Of a DNA stretch of 60,958 nucleotides, positions 26,839-34,230 are shown piece by piece (position 1 is the first letter of the stretch; the number at the start of each line of letters is the position of its first letter). Origin of the DNA: Candidatus Eisenbergiella stercoravium (GTDB taxonomy: Bacteria > Bacillota > Clostridia > Lachnospirales > Lachnospiraceae); the NCBI GenBank assembly GCA_019113175.1, contig DXHY01000032.1:1-60958 (forward strand). The letters are read 5' to 3'. The notes under the pieces are model-generated. The model ran no database searches and was not told the origin of the DNA. It worked only from the letters and a program-made list of their open reading frames with translations. The position numbers and the translations under genes are program-made.

Positions 26839-27117
26839 ATGCCGCCTTCGGCGGCGGAAGGAGAGGCGCACGAACCATGTTCGTGCTGAAGAACGGCCTG
26901 CGCCGTTCTTCCTTGATTTTTATGCCGCCTTCGGCGGCGGAAGGAGAGGCGCACGAACCATGTTCGTGCTGAAGAACGGCTTACGCCGTTCTTCCAGGAT
27001 TTTTATGCCGCCTTCGGCGGCGGAAGGAGAGGTGCACGAACCATGTTCGTGCTGAAGAACGGCTTACGCCGTTCTTCCAGGATTTTTATGCCGCCTTCGG
27101 CGGCGGAAGGAGAGGAA
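26839..27117 (+). repeat. Tandem array of the 83-bp hairpin/Shine-Dalgarno module (3 full + 1 partial)
   Basis: Units lie at 26839-26921, 26922-27004 and 27005-27087; 27088-27117 is a partial unit. Each has GCCGCC/GGCGGC, then GGAAGGAGAGG, then hairpin GCACGAAC/GTTCGTGC, then GAAGAACGGC/GCCGTTCTTC followed by GATTTTT, a weak terminator-like end. The partial unit gives the ribosome binding site of the VOC gene. Units differ by only a few bases, so the array expanded recently. In-frame translation gives only short peptides (MFVLKNGLRRSS...), which I do not call genes. Confidence 0.85.
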
Positions 27118-27498
27118 ATGAAACTGGATGCTATCCACCACGTTGCGATCATCGTATCCAATTATGAACGTTCCAGACATTTTTACGTCAATCTGCTCGG
27201 CTTTGAGGTTATCCGGGAAAACTATCGAAAGGAACGGGGCGATTACAAGCTGGATCTGAAGCTGGGCGACTGCGAGCTTGAGATTTTCGGTATTCCGGGA
27301 AGTCCGAAAAGGCCCAGCTATCCCGAGGCATGCGGTCTGCGCCATCTCGCCTTCCGCGTTTCCGACATGGATGAGGCAGTCTCCTGGCTCCATGGGCTCG
27401 GCATTGAAACGGAACCGGTACGGATCGATGAATTCACGCAGAAAAAAATGACCTTTTTCAAGGATCCGGACGGCCTGCCTCTGGAGCTTCATGAATAA
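27118..27498 (+). CDS. VOC (glyoxalase/bleomycin resistance) superfamily protein, YaeR/GloA2-like
   Basis: This 126-residue protein has one VOC domain made of two beta-alpha-beta modules. IHHVAIIV near the start provides the first metal-ligand His, RHLAFRVSD the second His, and PLELHE at the end the last Glu. The layout matches the YaeR/SMU1112c-like group, whose substrate is unknown. The start follows GGAAGGAGAGG of the repeat module; a longer frame that runs back into the repeat is artefactual. It overlaps nothing and leads a three- or four-gene operon. Confidence 0.85.
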   Translation: MKLDAIHHVAIIVSNYERSRHFYVNLLGFEVIRENYRKERGDYKLDLKLGDCELEIFGIPGSPKRPSYPEACGLRHLAFRVSDMDEAVSWLHGLGIETEPVRIDEFTQKKMTFFKDPDGLPLELHE

Positions 27499-27538
27499 AA
27501 TGTCCCGAAAAAACTTTGCGAATGAGAAAGGAGTGTCC

Positions 27539-28522
27539 ATGACGTACGAAACTGACTTTTTCTCCGCCAAAACCCCCGATGGCGGCGGCTTTTCTCCCCT
27601 GTCCATCGCCGTGATGGCGGACATTCACGGAAACGATACTGCGCTGGAGCGCTGCCTTTCGGATGCGGAAAAAAGGGGCATCCGAAACTATCTGTTTCTC
27701 GGCGACTATGCCGGGGAGCTCGCCCATCCCGAGCGGGTGATGCAGCTTCTGTACGGTCTTTCCCGCCGGTACTCCTGTCTTTTTATCCGCGGCAACAAGG
27801 AAAATTACTGGCTGGATCATCGGAAAAATGGGGAAAAGGGCTGGAAGGAAAAGGATTCCATCACCGGCTGCATGTTATACAGCTATCGTCGTCTGACGGA
27901 GGAAGATCTGGATTTCTTCTCCCGGATGGAACCGGTGCGGCAGATTTCCCTGCCCGGACTTCCGCCGTTTATTGCCTGCCATGGCTCTCCAAAACGGATC
28001 AATCAGAAAATGCTTCCCGATAACCCGGAGACGCTTTCCCTCATGGAGGAAAGCCCCTGCCCTCTCATTTTATGCGCCCATACGCATATTCAGCAGAAAA
28101 TCATGCACCGGGGCGTTACCGTCCTCAATCCGGGCTCCGTTGGCGTGCCGCTTTTTCCATCAGACGCGGCCCCTTCCGGCGGCCGGACACAGTATCTGAT
28201 CCTGCATGCGCGTCCCGAAACCTCTCCGGATTCAGCGTATCCGGGACGGTGGGAGGAAGAAATGGTGACTCTGGAGTATGACGCCGCAGAGGCAATCCGG
28301 GAGCTTCATGCCACCGGCCTGTATGACAACGCACCCGTCTGGTGCCGGATCACGGAGCTTCTTCTGCAGGGCTCTCCGCTGTCCCATGGAACCGTGCTGG
28401 GGCGGGCAATGCAGCTTGTCGAGGAAGAAACCGGAAGCTGCCGCTGGCCGGACATTCCGGAGACTTTCATGGAAAGAGCGCTTGTGGAACTGGGCGGCAG
28501 CCTTGCCCCTTCACATGACTGA
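27539..28522 (+). CDS. Calcineurin-like metallophosphoesterase (YfcE/PrpE-like)
   Basis: This 327-residue protein carries metallophosphoesterase motifs: VMADIHGN, FLGDYAGE, IRGNKEN (Lys where many relatives have His), ACHGSP and LCAHTHIQQ. The last 100 residues are helical and not recognised. The ATG at 27539 follows AAAGGAG at a good distance; an earlier ATG (27491) overlaps the VOC stop and is weaker. Substrate could be a phosphodiester, a dinucleotide or a phosphoprotein. Confidence 0.82.
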   Translation: MTYETDFFSAKTPDGGGFSPLSIAVMADIHGNDTALERCLSDAEKRGIRNYLFLGDYAGELAHPERVMQLLYGLSRRYSCLFIRGNKENYWLDHRKNGEKGWKEKDSITGCMLYSYRRLTEEDLDFFSRMEPVRQISLPGLPPFIACHGSPKRINQKMLPDNPETLSLMEESPCPLILCAHTHIQQKIMHRGVTVLNPGSVGVPLFPSDAAPSGGRTQYLILHARPETSPDSAYPGRWEEEMVTLEYDAAEAIRELHATGLYDNAPVWCRITELLLQGSPLSHGTVLGRAMQLVEEETGSCRWPDIPETFMERALVELGGSLAPSHD

Positions 28523-28595
28523 CAATTCTCAGAGAAAGGCGGCCCTGCCGCTTTCCTCAGCGAAGGAGCTGATCCGGAAAGGAGATTGGATTTTA

Positions 28596-29087
28596 ATGGA
28601 TGGAACACTGAATCACATGACAACCATTTACATTCAGCAGGACGACAGAATCCTGCTTCTCTACCGCATCGGCTCTTCCGAGGTTGCGCCATGCTGGTGC
28701 GGGATCGGTGGCCATTTTGAAAAGGAAGAACTGAACGACGCAAAGGCCTGCGTGCTTCGGGAACTGTACGAAGAGCTGGGTGTTCCGGAAAGCGATCTTC
28801 TTCGTCTCCGCCTGAAATATGTAACGCTGCGGCTGCGAAAAGGACAGATCCGGCAGATTTATTATTTCTTTGCGGATCTGAAGCCGGGTGCATCCGTCCG
28901 CCTTTCCAGCGATGAGGGCATTCCGAAATGGTTTCACCTGGATGAGCTTTCCGGACTGGAAATGCCTTTCACCGCCAGATACGTCCTGCAGCATTATCTG
29001 GAAATGGGGCAGACGGATCAGGACGTCTACTGCGGAACTGCCGTGCCGGACGGCGTGAGATTCACCCCGCTCCGGGAGTTTAACTGA
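28596..29087 (+). CDS. Nudix hydrolase
   Basis: This 163-residue protein has a Nudix box with a two-residue spacing variant: GGHFEKEEL, then CVLRELYEELGV, keeping the RE-EE core. GIPKWFHLDEL is a usual strand after the box. Relatives hydrolyse nucleoside diphosphate derivatives such as 8-oxo-dGTP or sugar nucleotides. The start is chosen at 28596 (after GGAAAGGAG). An alternative ATG at 28515 overlaps the phosphoesterase stop by eight bases and would add 27 residues. Confidence 0.85.
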   Translation: MDGTLNHMTTIYIQQDDRILLLYRIGSSEVAPCWCGIGGHFEKEELNDAKACVLRELYEELGVPESDLLRLRLKYVTLRLRKGQIRQIYYFFADLKPGASVRLSSDEGIPKWFHLDELSGLEMPFTARYVLQHYLEMGQTDQDVYCGTAVPDGVRFTPLREFN

Positions 29088-29103
29088 AGAAATGGAGGCT
29101 CGT

Positions 29104-30363
29104 ATGCAAAAGAAATGGCTGATCCTGTGCACCGCCGTCCTCGCTCTGTCCGTTTGTACAGGCTGCGGAGACTGGGTGGCACGAATGAAGAAAAACTGGG
29201 AGCTGGCGGCATCCATGGAATCCACTGGTTCCATGGAATCCACTGGTTCCATGGAATCCTCTGGTTCCATGGAATCCTCTGGTTCCATGGAATCCTCTGG
29301 TTCCATGGAATACACAGAGCCGGAAAGCGAAACGGATTCCGAAGCCCAGCTCCCGGCAGAGACAGAGACACGGACGGAAACAATCTCTGACGATCCGGCG
29401 GAAAAAGGTACGCTCTCACAGGAAGAGCTCGCCGGTTTCGAAAGCTTTCTCAATGACGTGGCAAACAACGGGTTTCTCTGCTGTACCTACGAGGATGTAA
29501 GGCAGGCCGATCTGAATGAAATTTTTTATAACGGCGCAGGTCTTGAGCAGCAGCCGCTGACGGACGGCCTCCGGCAGGCTTATGAAGCGCAGGCGGGAGA
29601 AATTTCCACCGATACGATCCGTCTGACCACTGCACAGATCGACGGATTCCTTCGGGAAAAAACAGGCTACGGATTCTCCGAATTTCAGCCGCCGTCCTGG
29701 TGGACATATCTGGAAGAGTATGACATCTGGATGACCCAGCACGGAGATACGAACATGATGAGCGTCGTCTGTGACAGCGGCGTTCGGACAACGGACGGCA
29801 TGGTCGTCCTTTCCTGTCATATTCCCGGCTACGGGGACGGTTCCGGCGGTTTCTCCCTGACAGTAACTCTCAGAGAAACGGAAAGCGGATACCGGTTCGT
29901 AAAGAATGAAGCTGATACAGGCACTCTTTTGGAAGAGGGAAAAAACAAGGCTGCGCAAATTCCCGGTCAGTCTGACGCTTCCTTCGATCCTGCCTGTATC
30001 TCCGGTTTTTCCACATCGGCGGATACCTCCGCCGTGTCCGATTTTCAGACCTGGGGCGATTTTGGCTCCATCACAGAGGAAGCGCTCTACGGGACCTGGT
30101 ACTGCCCGGCGGATGGAGCGGATACTGAAACGGTCCTGCTTTTATCCGGAACGGGCGCGCGTGTCTACTATCCCCTTCTGGACCTCTACGGAGATCAGTT
30201 CTATTCCTGGGAGGTGGAGGATAGAAGCGCCTCCGGCCTCTGTCCGGTGCTGAAAATTTATTTTCAGGGGACGGACAGCGGACCGCTGGCCTATTATATT
30301 GCAGGCCTGACTCCGGAATACTTCTGGTGCAATTCCCAGCAGTGTATTTTCTACAGACAATAG
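29104..30363 (+). CDS. Lipoprotein with 18-bp-periodic SMESTG/SMESSG repeat
   Basis: This 419-residue protein has a signal peptide with lipobox VCTGC at about residue 20. Residues 36-70 are six copies of a six-residue repeat (S-M-E-S-S/T-G). A Glu/Thr-rich stalk follows, then an unrecognised extracellular domain of about 300 residues with cysteines and aromatic residues. The start after GGAGG at 29104 is preferred over 29092. No enzyme motif is seen. The repeat is encoded by the same 18-bp DNA unit found on the other strand in the MFS gene 2 kb downstream. Confidence 0.75.
   Translation: MQKKWLILCTAVLALSVCTGCGDWVARMKKNWELAASMESTGSMESTGSMESSGSMESSGSMESSGSMEYTEPESETDSEAQLPAETETRTETISDDPAEKGTLSQEELAGFESFLNDVANNGFLCCTYEDVRQADLNEIFYNGAGLEQQPLTDGLRQAYEAQAGEISTDTIRLTTAQIDGFLREKTGYGFSEFQPPSWWTYLEEYDIWMTQHGDTNMMSVVCDSGVRTTDGMVVLSCHIPGYGDGSGGFSLTVTLRETESGYRFVKNEADTGTLLEEGKNKAAQIPGQSDASFDPACISGFSTSADTSAVSDFQTWGDFGSITEEALYGTWYCPADGADTETVLLLSGTGARVYYPLLDLYGDQFYSWEVEDRSASGLCPVLKIYFQGTDSGPLAYYIAGLTPEYFWCNSQQCIFYRQ
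29211..29312 (+). repeat. 18-bp minisatellite (CCATGGAA every 18 bases, six copies)
   Basis: CCATGGAA begins at 29213, 29231, 29249, 29267, 29285 and 29303. Each unit holds the 10-bp palindrome TTCCATGGAA except the first, which is preceded by a different base context. The first two intervals read ATCCACTGG, the next three ATCCTCTGG, showing stepwise duplication. It lies in frame in the lipoprotein gene. Confidence 0.95.
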
Positions 30364-30379
30364 AGGCCCACCGCCTCTC

Positions 30380-31708
30380 CTATTCCTTTGTGAAGCGCTT
30401 CAGGAATCCGGCGGACAGACAGCCCAGAGCCATCAGGGCCGCCGCGGTGGGAAGAAGGACCGGCCAGACGCTTTCGGAAAACAGATCGAACAGCAGGCCG
30501 TAAATCACCTGCCCTGCAGGCTGGGCGCAGGTGGAAAGAGCGATTACACAGGCCATGATTTTCCCGGTCAGATGTTCCGGTGTGCTCTCCTGTATCATGG
30601 ACAGAGCCAAAACGGAAAACATGCTGCAGACCGCCTGCGCGATGCAGAAGCAGGCAAGCAGGAGCAGATATCTGACGATGACGGAAAGGGGCAGAAGGAA
30701 TGCCGCTCCCGCCGGAATCAGAACTGCCCCTGCCATAATCAGCAGGCTCTGCAGACCGTTTTTCTGAAGCCTTCCGGCCAGAAGCCCCACCATCAGCGCC
30801 CCGGCGACGGAAGCACCTCCTATCAGGCTCTCCGCCGCCCCGTAATGACCTGCGGACAGGCCGAGCACATTTCTCACCAGAAACGGCAGGCCCACCACCG
30901 CCGTTCCCACGACAAAGAAGCTGGCCAGCGCCGCCAGAAGGAGCAGCCGGAACACCTCCGGACGTTTTTTCAGCAGAAAATCCTTGCTCTCTCCCAGATC
31001 CTGCCGCAGAATCTGACGGACCTTCTGTCCGCCGGGCCGTCTCTGAAAGCGAAGCCGGATGAAGCATTCCAGCAGGGCCGTCAGGAAAAAGCAGGCCGCA
31101 CACACGGCGAGCACGGGCCGGATACCGACGGCCGTATAGAACAGGCTTCCCAGAAAGGGTGTGACCAGCCCGGCGACTGCCTGAACCTGGCTGACCGCCG
31201 CGTTTCCCTTCAACAGATTTTCTCCCGTCTGCATCTGCCGCACACAGGCCTGTACCGTGGGCGACTCGAAGGCTCCAAGAATTCCCAGAACCACCTGAAG
31301 GATGCCGATGAGAAGAAGGATCGGCCCCTCCTGACCGGGCAGATGGGCCCAGCTGGTTCCATGGAATCCACCGGTTCCATGGAATCCACCGGTTCCATGG
31401 AATCCACTGGTTCCATGGAATCCGCAGATCCCCAGAAGGGTGAGAAAAACTGCCGTTCCCGAAAACGCATCCAGCGCCACCATCATGTTTCTCCGGTTCA
31501 GCCGGTCCGCAAGGAGTCCCCCGATGGGCGCAAGAAGTACCTGAGGAACCGTGGCCACGGCCAGAAGTCCGGCAAAAATGGATGCTGAGCCCGTTTGTTC
31601 CAGCACATACATGGAAAGAGCGAACTTCAGCGTATAGTTCCCGATCAGGGAAAAAACCTGCCCCAGCAGAAGCAGGGTAAAATTTCTGTTGAAAAGCTTT
31701 TCGTTCAT
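30380..31708 (-). CDS. MFS exporter with an inserted GFHGTS/G repeat loop
   Basis: This 442-residue protein has about 12 membrane helices and the MFS loop motif GGLLADRLNRRNMM between helices 2 and 3. It resembles macrolide/siderophore-type efflux proteins (MFS_3). Residues about 96-119, in a loop after helix 3, are four copies of G-F-H-G-T-S/G that family members lack. The DNA behind them is the 18-bp minisatellite. The ATG follows the TAG of the ABC permease directly, so it is the last gene of the TetR-controlled operon. Confidence 0.88.
   Translation of the reverse strand: MNEKLFNRNFTLLLLGQVFSLIGNYTLKFALSMYVLEQTGSASIFAGLLAVATVPQVLLAPIGGLLADRLNRRNMMVALDAFSGTAVFLTLLGICGFHGTSGFHGTGGFHGTGGFHGTSWAHLPGQEGPILLLIGILQVVLGILGAFESPTVQACVRQMQTGENLLKGNAAVSQVQAVAGLVTPFLGSLFYTAVGIRPVLAVCAACFFLTALLECFIRLRFQRRPGGQKVRQILRQDLGESKDFLLKKRPEVFRLLLLAALASFFVVGTAVVGLPFLVRNVLGLSAGHYGAAESLIGGASVAGALMVGLLAGRLQKNGLQSLLIMAGAVLIPAGAAFLLPLSVIVRYLLLLACFCIAQAVCSMFSVLALSMIQESTPEHLTGKIMACVIALSTCAQPAGQVIYGLLFDLFSESVWPVLLPTAAALMALGCLSAGFLKRFTKE
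31353..31424 (-). repeat. 18-bp minisatellite (four copies) inside the MFS gene
   Basis: CCATGGAA begins at 31359, 31377, 31395 and 31413, again with an 18-base period and the palindrome TTCCATGGAA. The unit is the same as at 29211-29312 but is read on the opposite strand, giving GFHGTS/G instead of SMESTG. Confidence 0.95.
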
Positions 31709-32446
31709 CTATCCCTCCATTTCTTCCGCCCGTCTGAGCAGATCCAACACAGCCAGCGCAGCCGCAGCCGTTATAAACGCCGCCCCTGCAGCGGGAGCCT
31801 CCGGAGTCACCATCGCGGCGGAGGCGAGCTGGCAGGCGGCGGAAGCCAGCAGGACGGACGCCACCACCGCAGCGGGAACGGATTTTTTCACAAAACCGAT
31901 CCAGACGGAGACCAGGCCGAGCCCTGCCGCCATCCACGTACAGACGGCCAGAAAAGACACCGCTTTCAATACCGCTTCGCCGTCCAGCCGGTCCGCACAC
32001 AGAGGAAATATCCCTTCTGTCAGAAAGAAAATCCCAAGAACCCCGCATCCGCACAAAAGCATGGCACCCGCCGCGTAGCCGGAAACTGCAAGCAGCTTCG
32101 CTGCCATCAGCCGCCGTCCCGGAACCGGCCAGGAAAGAAGCAGTGCAGCTCTCCCTCCCCGGTATTCCTCCACCACCATCCTGCTTCCCAGCACGGCTTC
32201 CAGAATCGCGAAGGCCGCCATGGAGAGCACTCCGTTCATGACCCCCAGACCCTCATAGGTAATAAAAAGTACCTCGCCGGCATCCGCCGGATCAAAGTGG
32301 GGAATCGCGGCAAGCAGATAAAGCATTCCCAGCAGGCAGAGGGCGATGATGCCCGAAGCCAGATGGAAGGGTCGCAGATTCCCTTTTGCGGCCTCAAGGC
32401 CAATGAGCGTTTTCAGTCTGCAGGCGTTTCCGTCATTCCTTTTCAT
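31709..32446 (-). CDS. ABC-2 type transporter permease
   Basis: This 245-residue protein has about six hydrophobic helices. A conserved-type segment VLGSRMVVEEYRGGRAALLLSWPVPGRRLMAAK reads as the cytoplasmic coupling loop of ABC-2 permeases that work with a single ATPase (lantibiotic-immunity or DrrB-like). It overlaps the ATPase gene by four bases (ATGA). With 32443-33177 it forms an export complex; the substrate is unknown. Confidence 0.82.
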   Translation of the reverse strand: MKRNDGNACRLKTLIGLEAAKGNLRPFHLASGIIALCLLGMLYLLAAIPHFDPADAGEVLFITYEGLGVMNGVLSMAAFAILEAVLGSRMVVEEYRGGRAALLLSWPVPGRRLMAAKLLAVSGYAAGAMLLCGCGVLGIFFLTEGIFPLCADRLDGEAVLKAVSFLAVCTWMAAGLGLVSVWIGFVKKSVPAAVVASVLLASAACQLASAAMVTPEAPAAGAAFITAAAALAVLDLLRRAEEMEG

Positions 32447-33177
32447 AGTTCCTCTCTCCTCTCCGTCACCCGTATAAAAAGCTCCTCCAATCCGCCGGGG
32501 AAGCGCTTCTGCGCCTCCTTCGGAGAGAACTCCTCCAGAAGCCTTCCTTCCTCCAGAATGCCGATGCGGCCGGCGGTCTTCTCCAGTTCCGACAGAATGT
32601 GGCTGGAAAGCAGAATGGTCATCCCCTCTTCCTCTGCCAGTCCCGCAAGGAGCCCGCGCAGCGCCCGGATTCCCAGCGGATCCAGCCCGTTAGCCGGTTC
32701 ATCCAGAATCAGAAGCTCGGGTCTGTGAACGATGGCGCGGGCGATGGCAAGCCGCTGACGCATTCCAAGAGAAAAGGCAGATACAGGCTGCTTTCCTGTA
32801 TCGGAAAGTCCCACCCTTTCCAGCGCATCCCCAATCCGGGAGTCCATTTCCCCGGAAAATCCCATATAAGCCAGATGCAGCCTCAGATTATCCACGGCGG
32901 ACAGATGCTCATAGAAAACCGGCGTCTCGATCAGGCTGCCGGTGCGCCGGAGAATCTCTTCTTTTTCCTTTACACTGTCGAAGCCCAGCACCTGTGCCCG
33001 CCCAGCGGATGGCCGCAGCATGCCGAGAAGCAGCTTGAACAGCGTGGTTTTTCCCGCACCGTTCCGGCCGACCAGGCCGTAGATGCTGCCCTGCTCCACC
33101 CGCAGGCTCACATCCTTCACCACCTCCCTTCCCTCAAAGGCACGCGTCAGCTGTCTGGTTATCACTGTGTCGCTCAT
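32443..33177 (-). CDS. ABC transporter ATP-binding protein (DrrA/CcmA type)
   Basis: This 244-residue ATPase has Walker A GRNGAGKTT, a Q-loop region with SLIETPVFY, signature FSLGMRQRLAIARA, Walker B LLILDEPANGLDPLG and switch His in LLSSHIL. This is typical of ABC-2 export systems. It is the first gene of the three-gene operon and lies just after two TetR-type operators (33202 and 33258). Confidence 0.93.
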   Translation of the reverse strand: MSDTVITRQLTRAFEGREVVKDVSLRVEQGSIYGLVGRNGAGKTTLFKLLLGMLRPSAGRAQVLGFDSVKEKEEILRRTGSLIETPVFYEHLSAVDNLRLHLAYMGFSGEMDSRIGDALERVGLSDTGKQPVSAFSLGMRQRLAIARAIVHRPELLILDEPANGLDPLGIRALRGLLAGLAEEEGMTILLSSHILSELEKTAGRIGILEEGRLLEEFSPKEAQKRFPGGLEELFIRVTERREEL

Positions 33178-33201
33178 AATGACCTCCTTGCTTTCTTTTT
33201 A

Positions 33202-33222
33202 ATACCTTCTGAATGTATGTAT
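33202..33222. promoter_or_regulatory. TetR operator O1, overlapping the export operon promoter
   Basis: ATACCTTC-(5 bases)-half-site ending GTATGTAT; it matches the perfect palindrome at 33258 in most positions. It is 25 bp upstream of the ABC ATPase start and next to a -35-like TTGAAT on the minus strand. Confidence 0.65.
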
Positions 33223-33257
33223 AAATTCAAAAAAGAAAGGAGACTCGTCTCCTGTTT

Positions 33258-33278
33258 ACATACCTTCGAAAGGTATGT
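33258..33278. promoter_or_regulatory. TetR operator O2, perfect palindrome
   Basis: ACATACCTT-CGA-AAGGTATGT is a perfect 9+9 inverted repeat. Related sites are at 33202-33222 and 34151-34171, the latter upstream of the TetR gene itself. Three similar palindromes around one TetR gene and one efflux operon make an operator role likely. Confidence 0.75.
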
Positions 33279-33284
33279 ATCTCT

Positions 33285-33316
33285 TTAAAAAAACTGCCCT
33301 CTCATTCAACAGGGCT
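33285..33316 (-). terminator. Terminator after the TetR gene
   Basis: On the minus strand GCCCT-(10 bases)-AGGGC is followed by AGTTTTTTT. It would end the TetR transcript before the efflux promoter region. Confidence 0.7.
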
Positions 33317-33326
33317 TTTCTTCCAT

Positions 33327-33379
33327 GTGTCGTTAACGTTCAGCGATATACTGATGAAGGTTAACGACACCTTTTTTCT
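33327..33379 (+). terminator. Second hairpin between TetR and the efflux operon
   Basis: GTGTCGTTAAC pairs perfectly with GTTAACGACAC, with an inner stem TTCAG/CTGA, and is followed on the plus strand by CTTTTTTCTT. No plus-strand gene ends here, so it may stop antisense transcription into TetR, or act as a first hairpin for the TetR transcript. Confidence 0.6.
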
Positions 33380-33454
33380 TTTCATTCACGGTGGCCTCTC
33401 CCGGGAATTTCTATTTCAGGGATCCTGTTCCTGGAATATTTATTTCGGGAATAC

Positions 33455-34120
33455 TCATTCCGCATCCTTCTTCTCTTCAGCAGCTTCAAATTTTCTGAAA
33501 TAGCTTTCCGCCAGGCCCAGAATCTCCTCATCGATGACAGGAAGGCCCATCCGGTTCAGCATCTCCCCGATGAACCGGAACTTATGAAGCATCTGCTCCG
33601 CCGAAGCCGGAAAAACGGAAGGGGCAAGCCACAGACTGGTAAGAATCGGAATCAGTTCGGCCAGCTCCCTTGCATACTCCGTATGGATCGAACCGTCCCG
33701 GTTTCCCTCCTCGATCAGCCGGTAAAAATACGGTGTCAGCACACGGCGGTTGGCGTCGATCATGCCCGCCAGCACCCTGGGATTCTTCAGGATTGGGATG
33801 GACTGGATATTCATATCCTGTCTGTCCCGGTCGGACTGATTCAGCCGTATCATCTCCCTGATCTTCTCAAGGCCGTTCAGATCATCCCGCCCCATAACGG
33901 CCTCAAAGGGATTGTTTTCCTCAAACATCCGGTCCCCCACCGCATCCATGATTTCCTCCTTGGATTTGAAATGATGGTAGACCGCTCCTTTTGTCAGCCC
34001 GTCCAGCTCGTCCACGATATCCTGGATCGTGGTGTTCTCATAGCCCTTTTCCAGAAACAGCCGCTGGGCGGCGTCCAGAATCCGCTCCACCGTGATCTCC
34101 GGATATTTGTTCCGCGCCAT
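33455..34120 (-). CDS. TetR/AcrR-family regulator
   Basis: This 221-residue protein has an N-terminal helix-turn-helix (ERILDAAQRLFLEKGYENTT, then KGAVYHHFKSKEEIMDAV) and a helical ligand domain. The start at 34120 follows GGAAAGGAGAGG. Operator-like palindromes lie upstream of its own gene and, downstream, in front of the ABC/MFS export operon, so it most likely represses both and is released by a compound that the pumps export. Confidence 0.92.
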   Translation of the reverse strand: MARNKYPEITVERILDAAQRLFLEKGYENTTIQDIVDELDGLTKGAVYHHFKSKEEIMDAVGDRMFEENNPFEAVMGRDDLNGLEKIREMIRLNQSDRDRQDMNIQSIPILKNPRVLAGMIDANRRVLTPYFYRLIEEGNRDGSIHTEYARELAELIPILTSLWLAPSVFPASAEQMLHKFRFIGEMLNRMGLPVIDEEILGLAESYFRKFEAAEEKKDAE

Positions 34121-34150
34121 GTCAGCCTCTCCTTTCCTGAAAACATTCAT

Positions 34151-34171
34151 ATACATTCTTCTGGTATGTAT
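34151..34171. promoter_or_regulatory. TetR operator O3 upstream of the TetR gene
   Basis: ATACATTCT-TCT-GGTATGTAT, 30 bp upstream of the start codon, resembles O1 and O2 (half-sites of the form ATACCTTC). It suggests autoregulation. Confidence 0.65.
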
Positions 34172-34230
34172 TGAAGTGTAGCATATTCCCGCCGGCCGGT
34201 CAATCCTTTTTTGAGCCGCCAGTTTCCCTT

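Noticed and set aside
26692-27055. Tandem small peptides (MFVLKNGLRRSS...) encoded by the repeat units
   Set aside because: They arise from translation across hairpins, each unit repeats the same peptide, and codon use and composition are unlike the neighbouring genes. A leader-peptide role is not excluded but has no support.
26839-27117. Possible CRISPR array because of regular 83-bp repeats
   Set aside because: The repeats abut with no unique spacers, contain three hairpins and a ribosome binding site each, and no cas genes are present.
30351-32054. 567-codon minus-strand frame overlapping the MFS and ABC-2 permease genes
   Set aside because: It is the other frame of two genes with clear membrane-protein patterns, and is full of Gly/Arg/Ser without domains.
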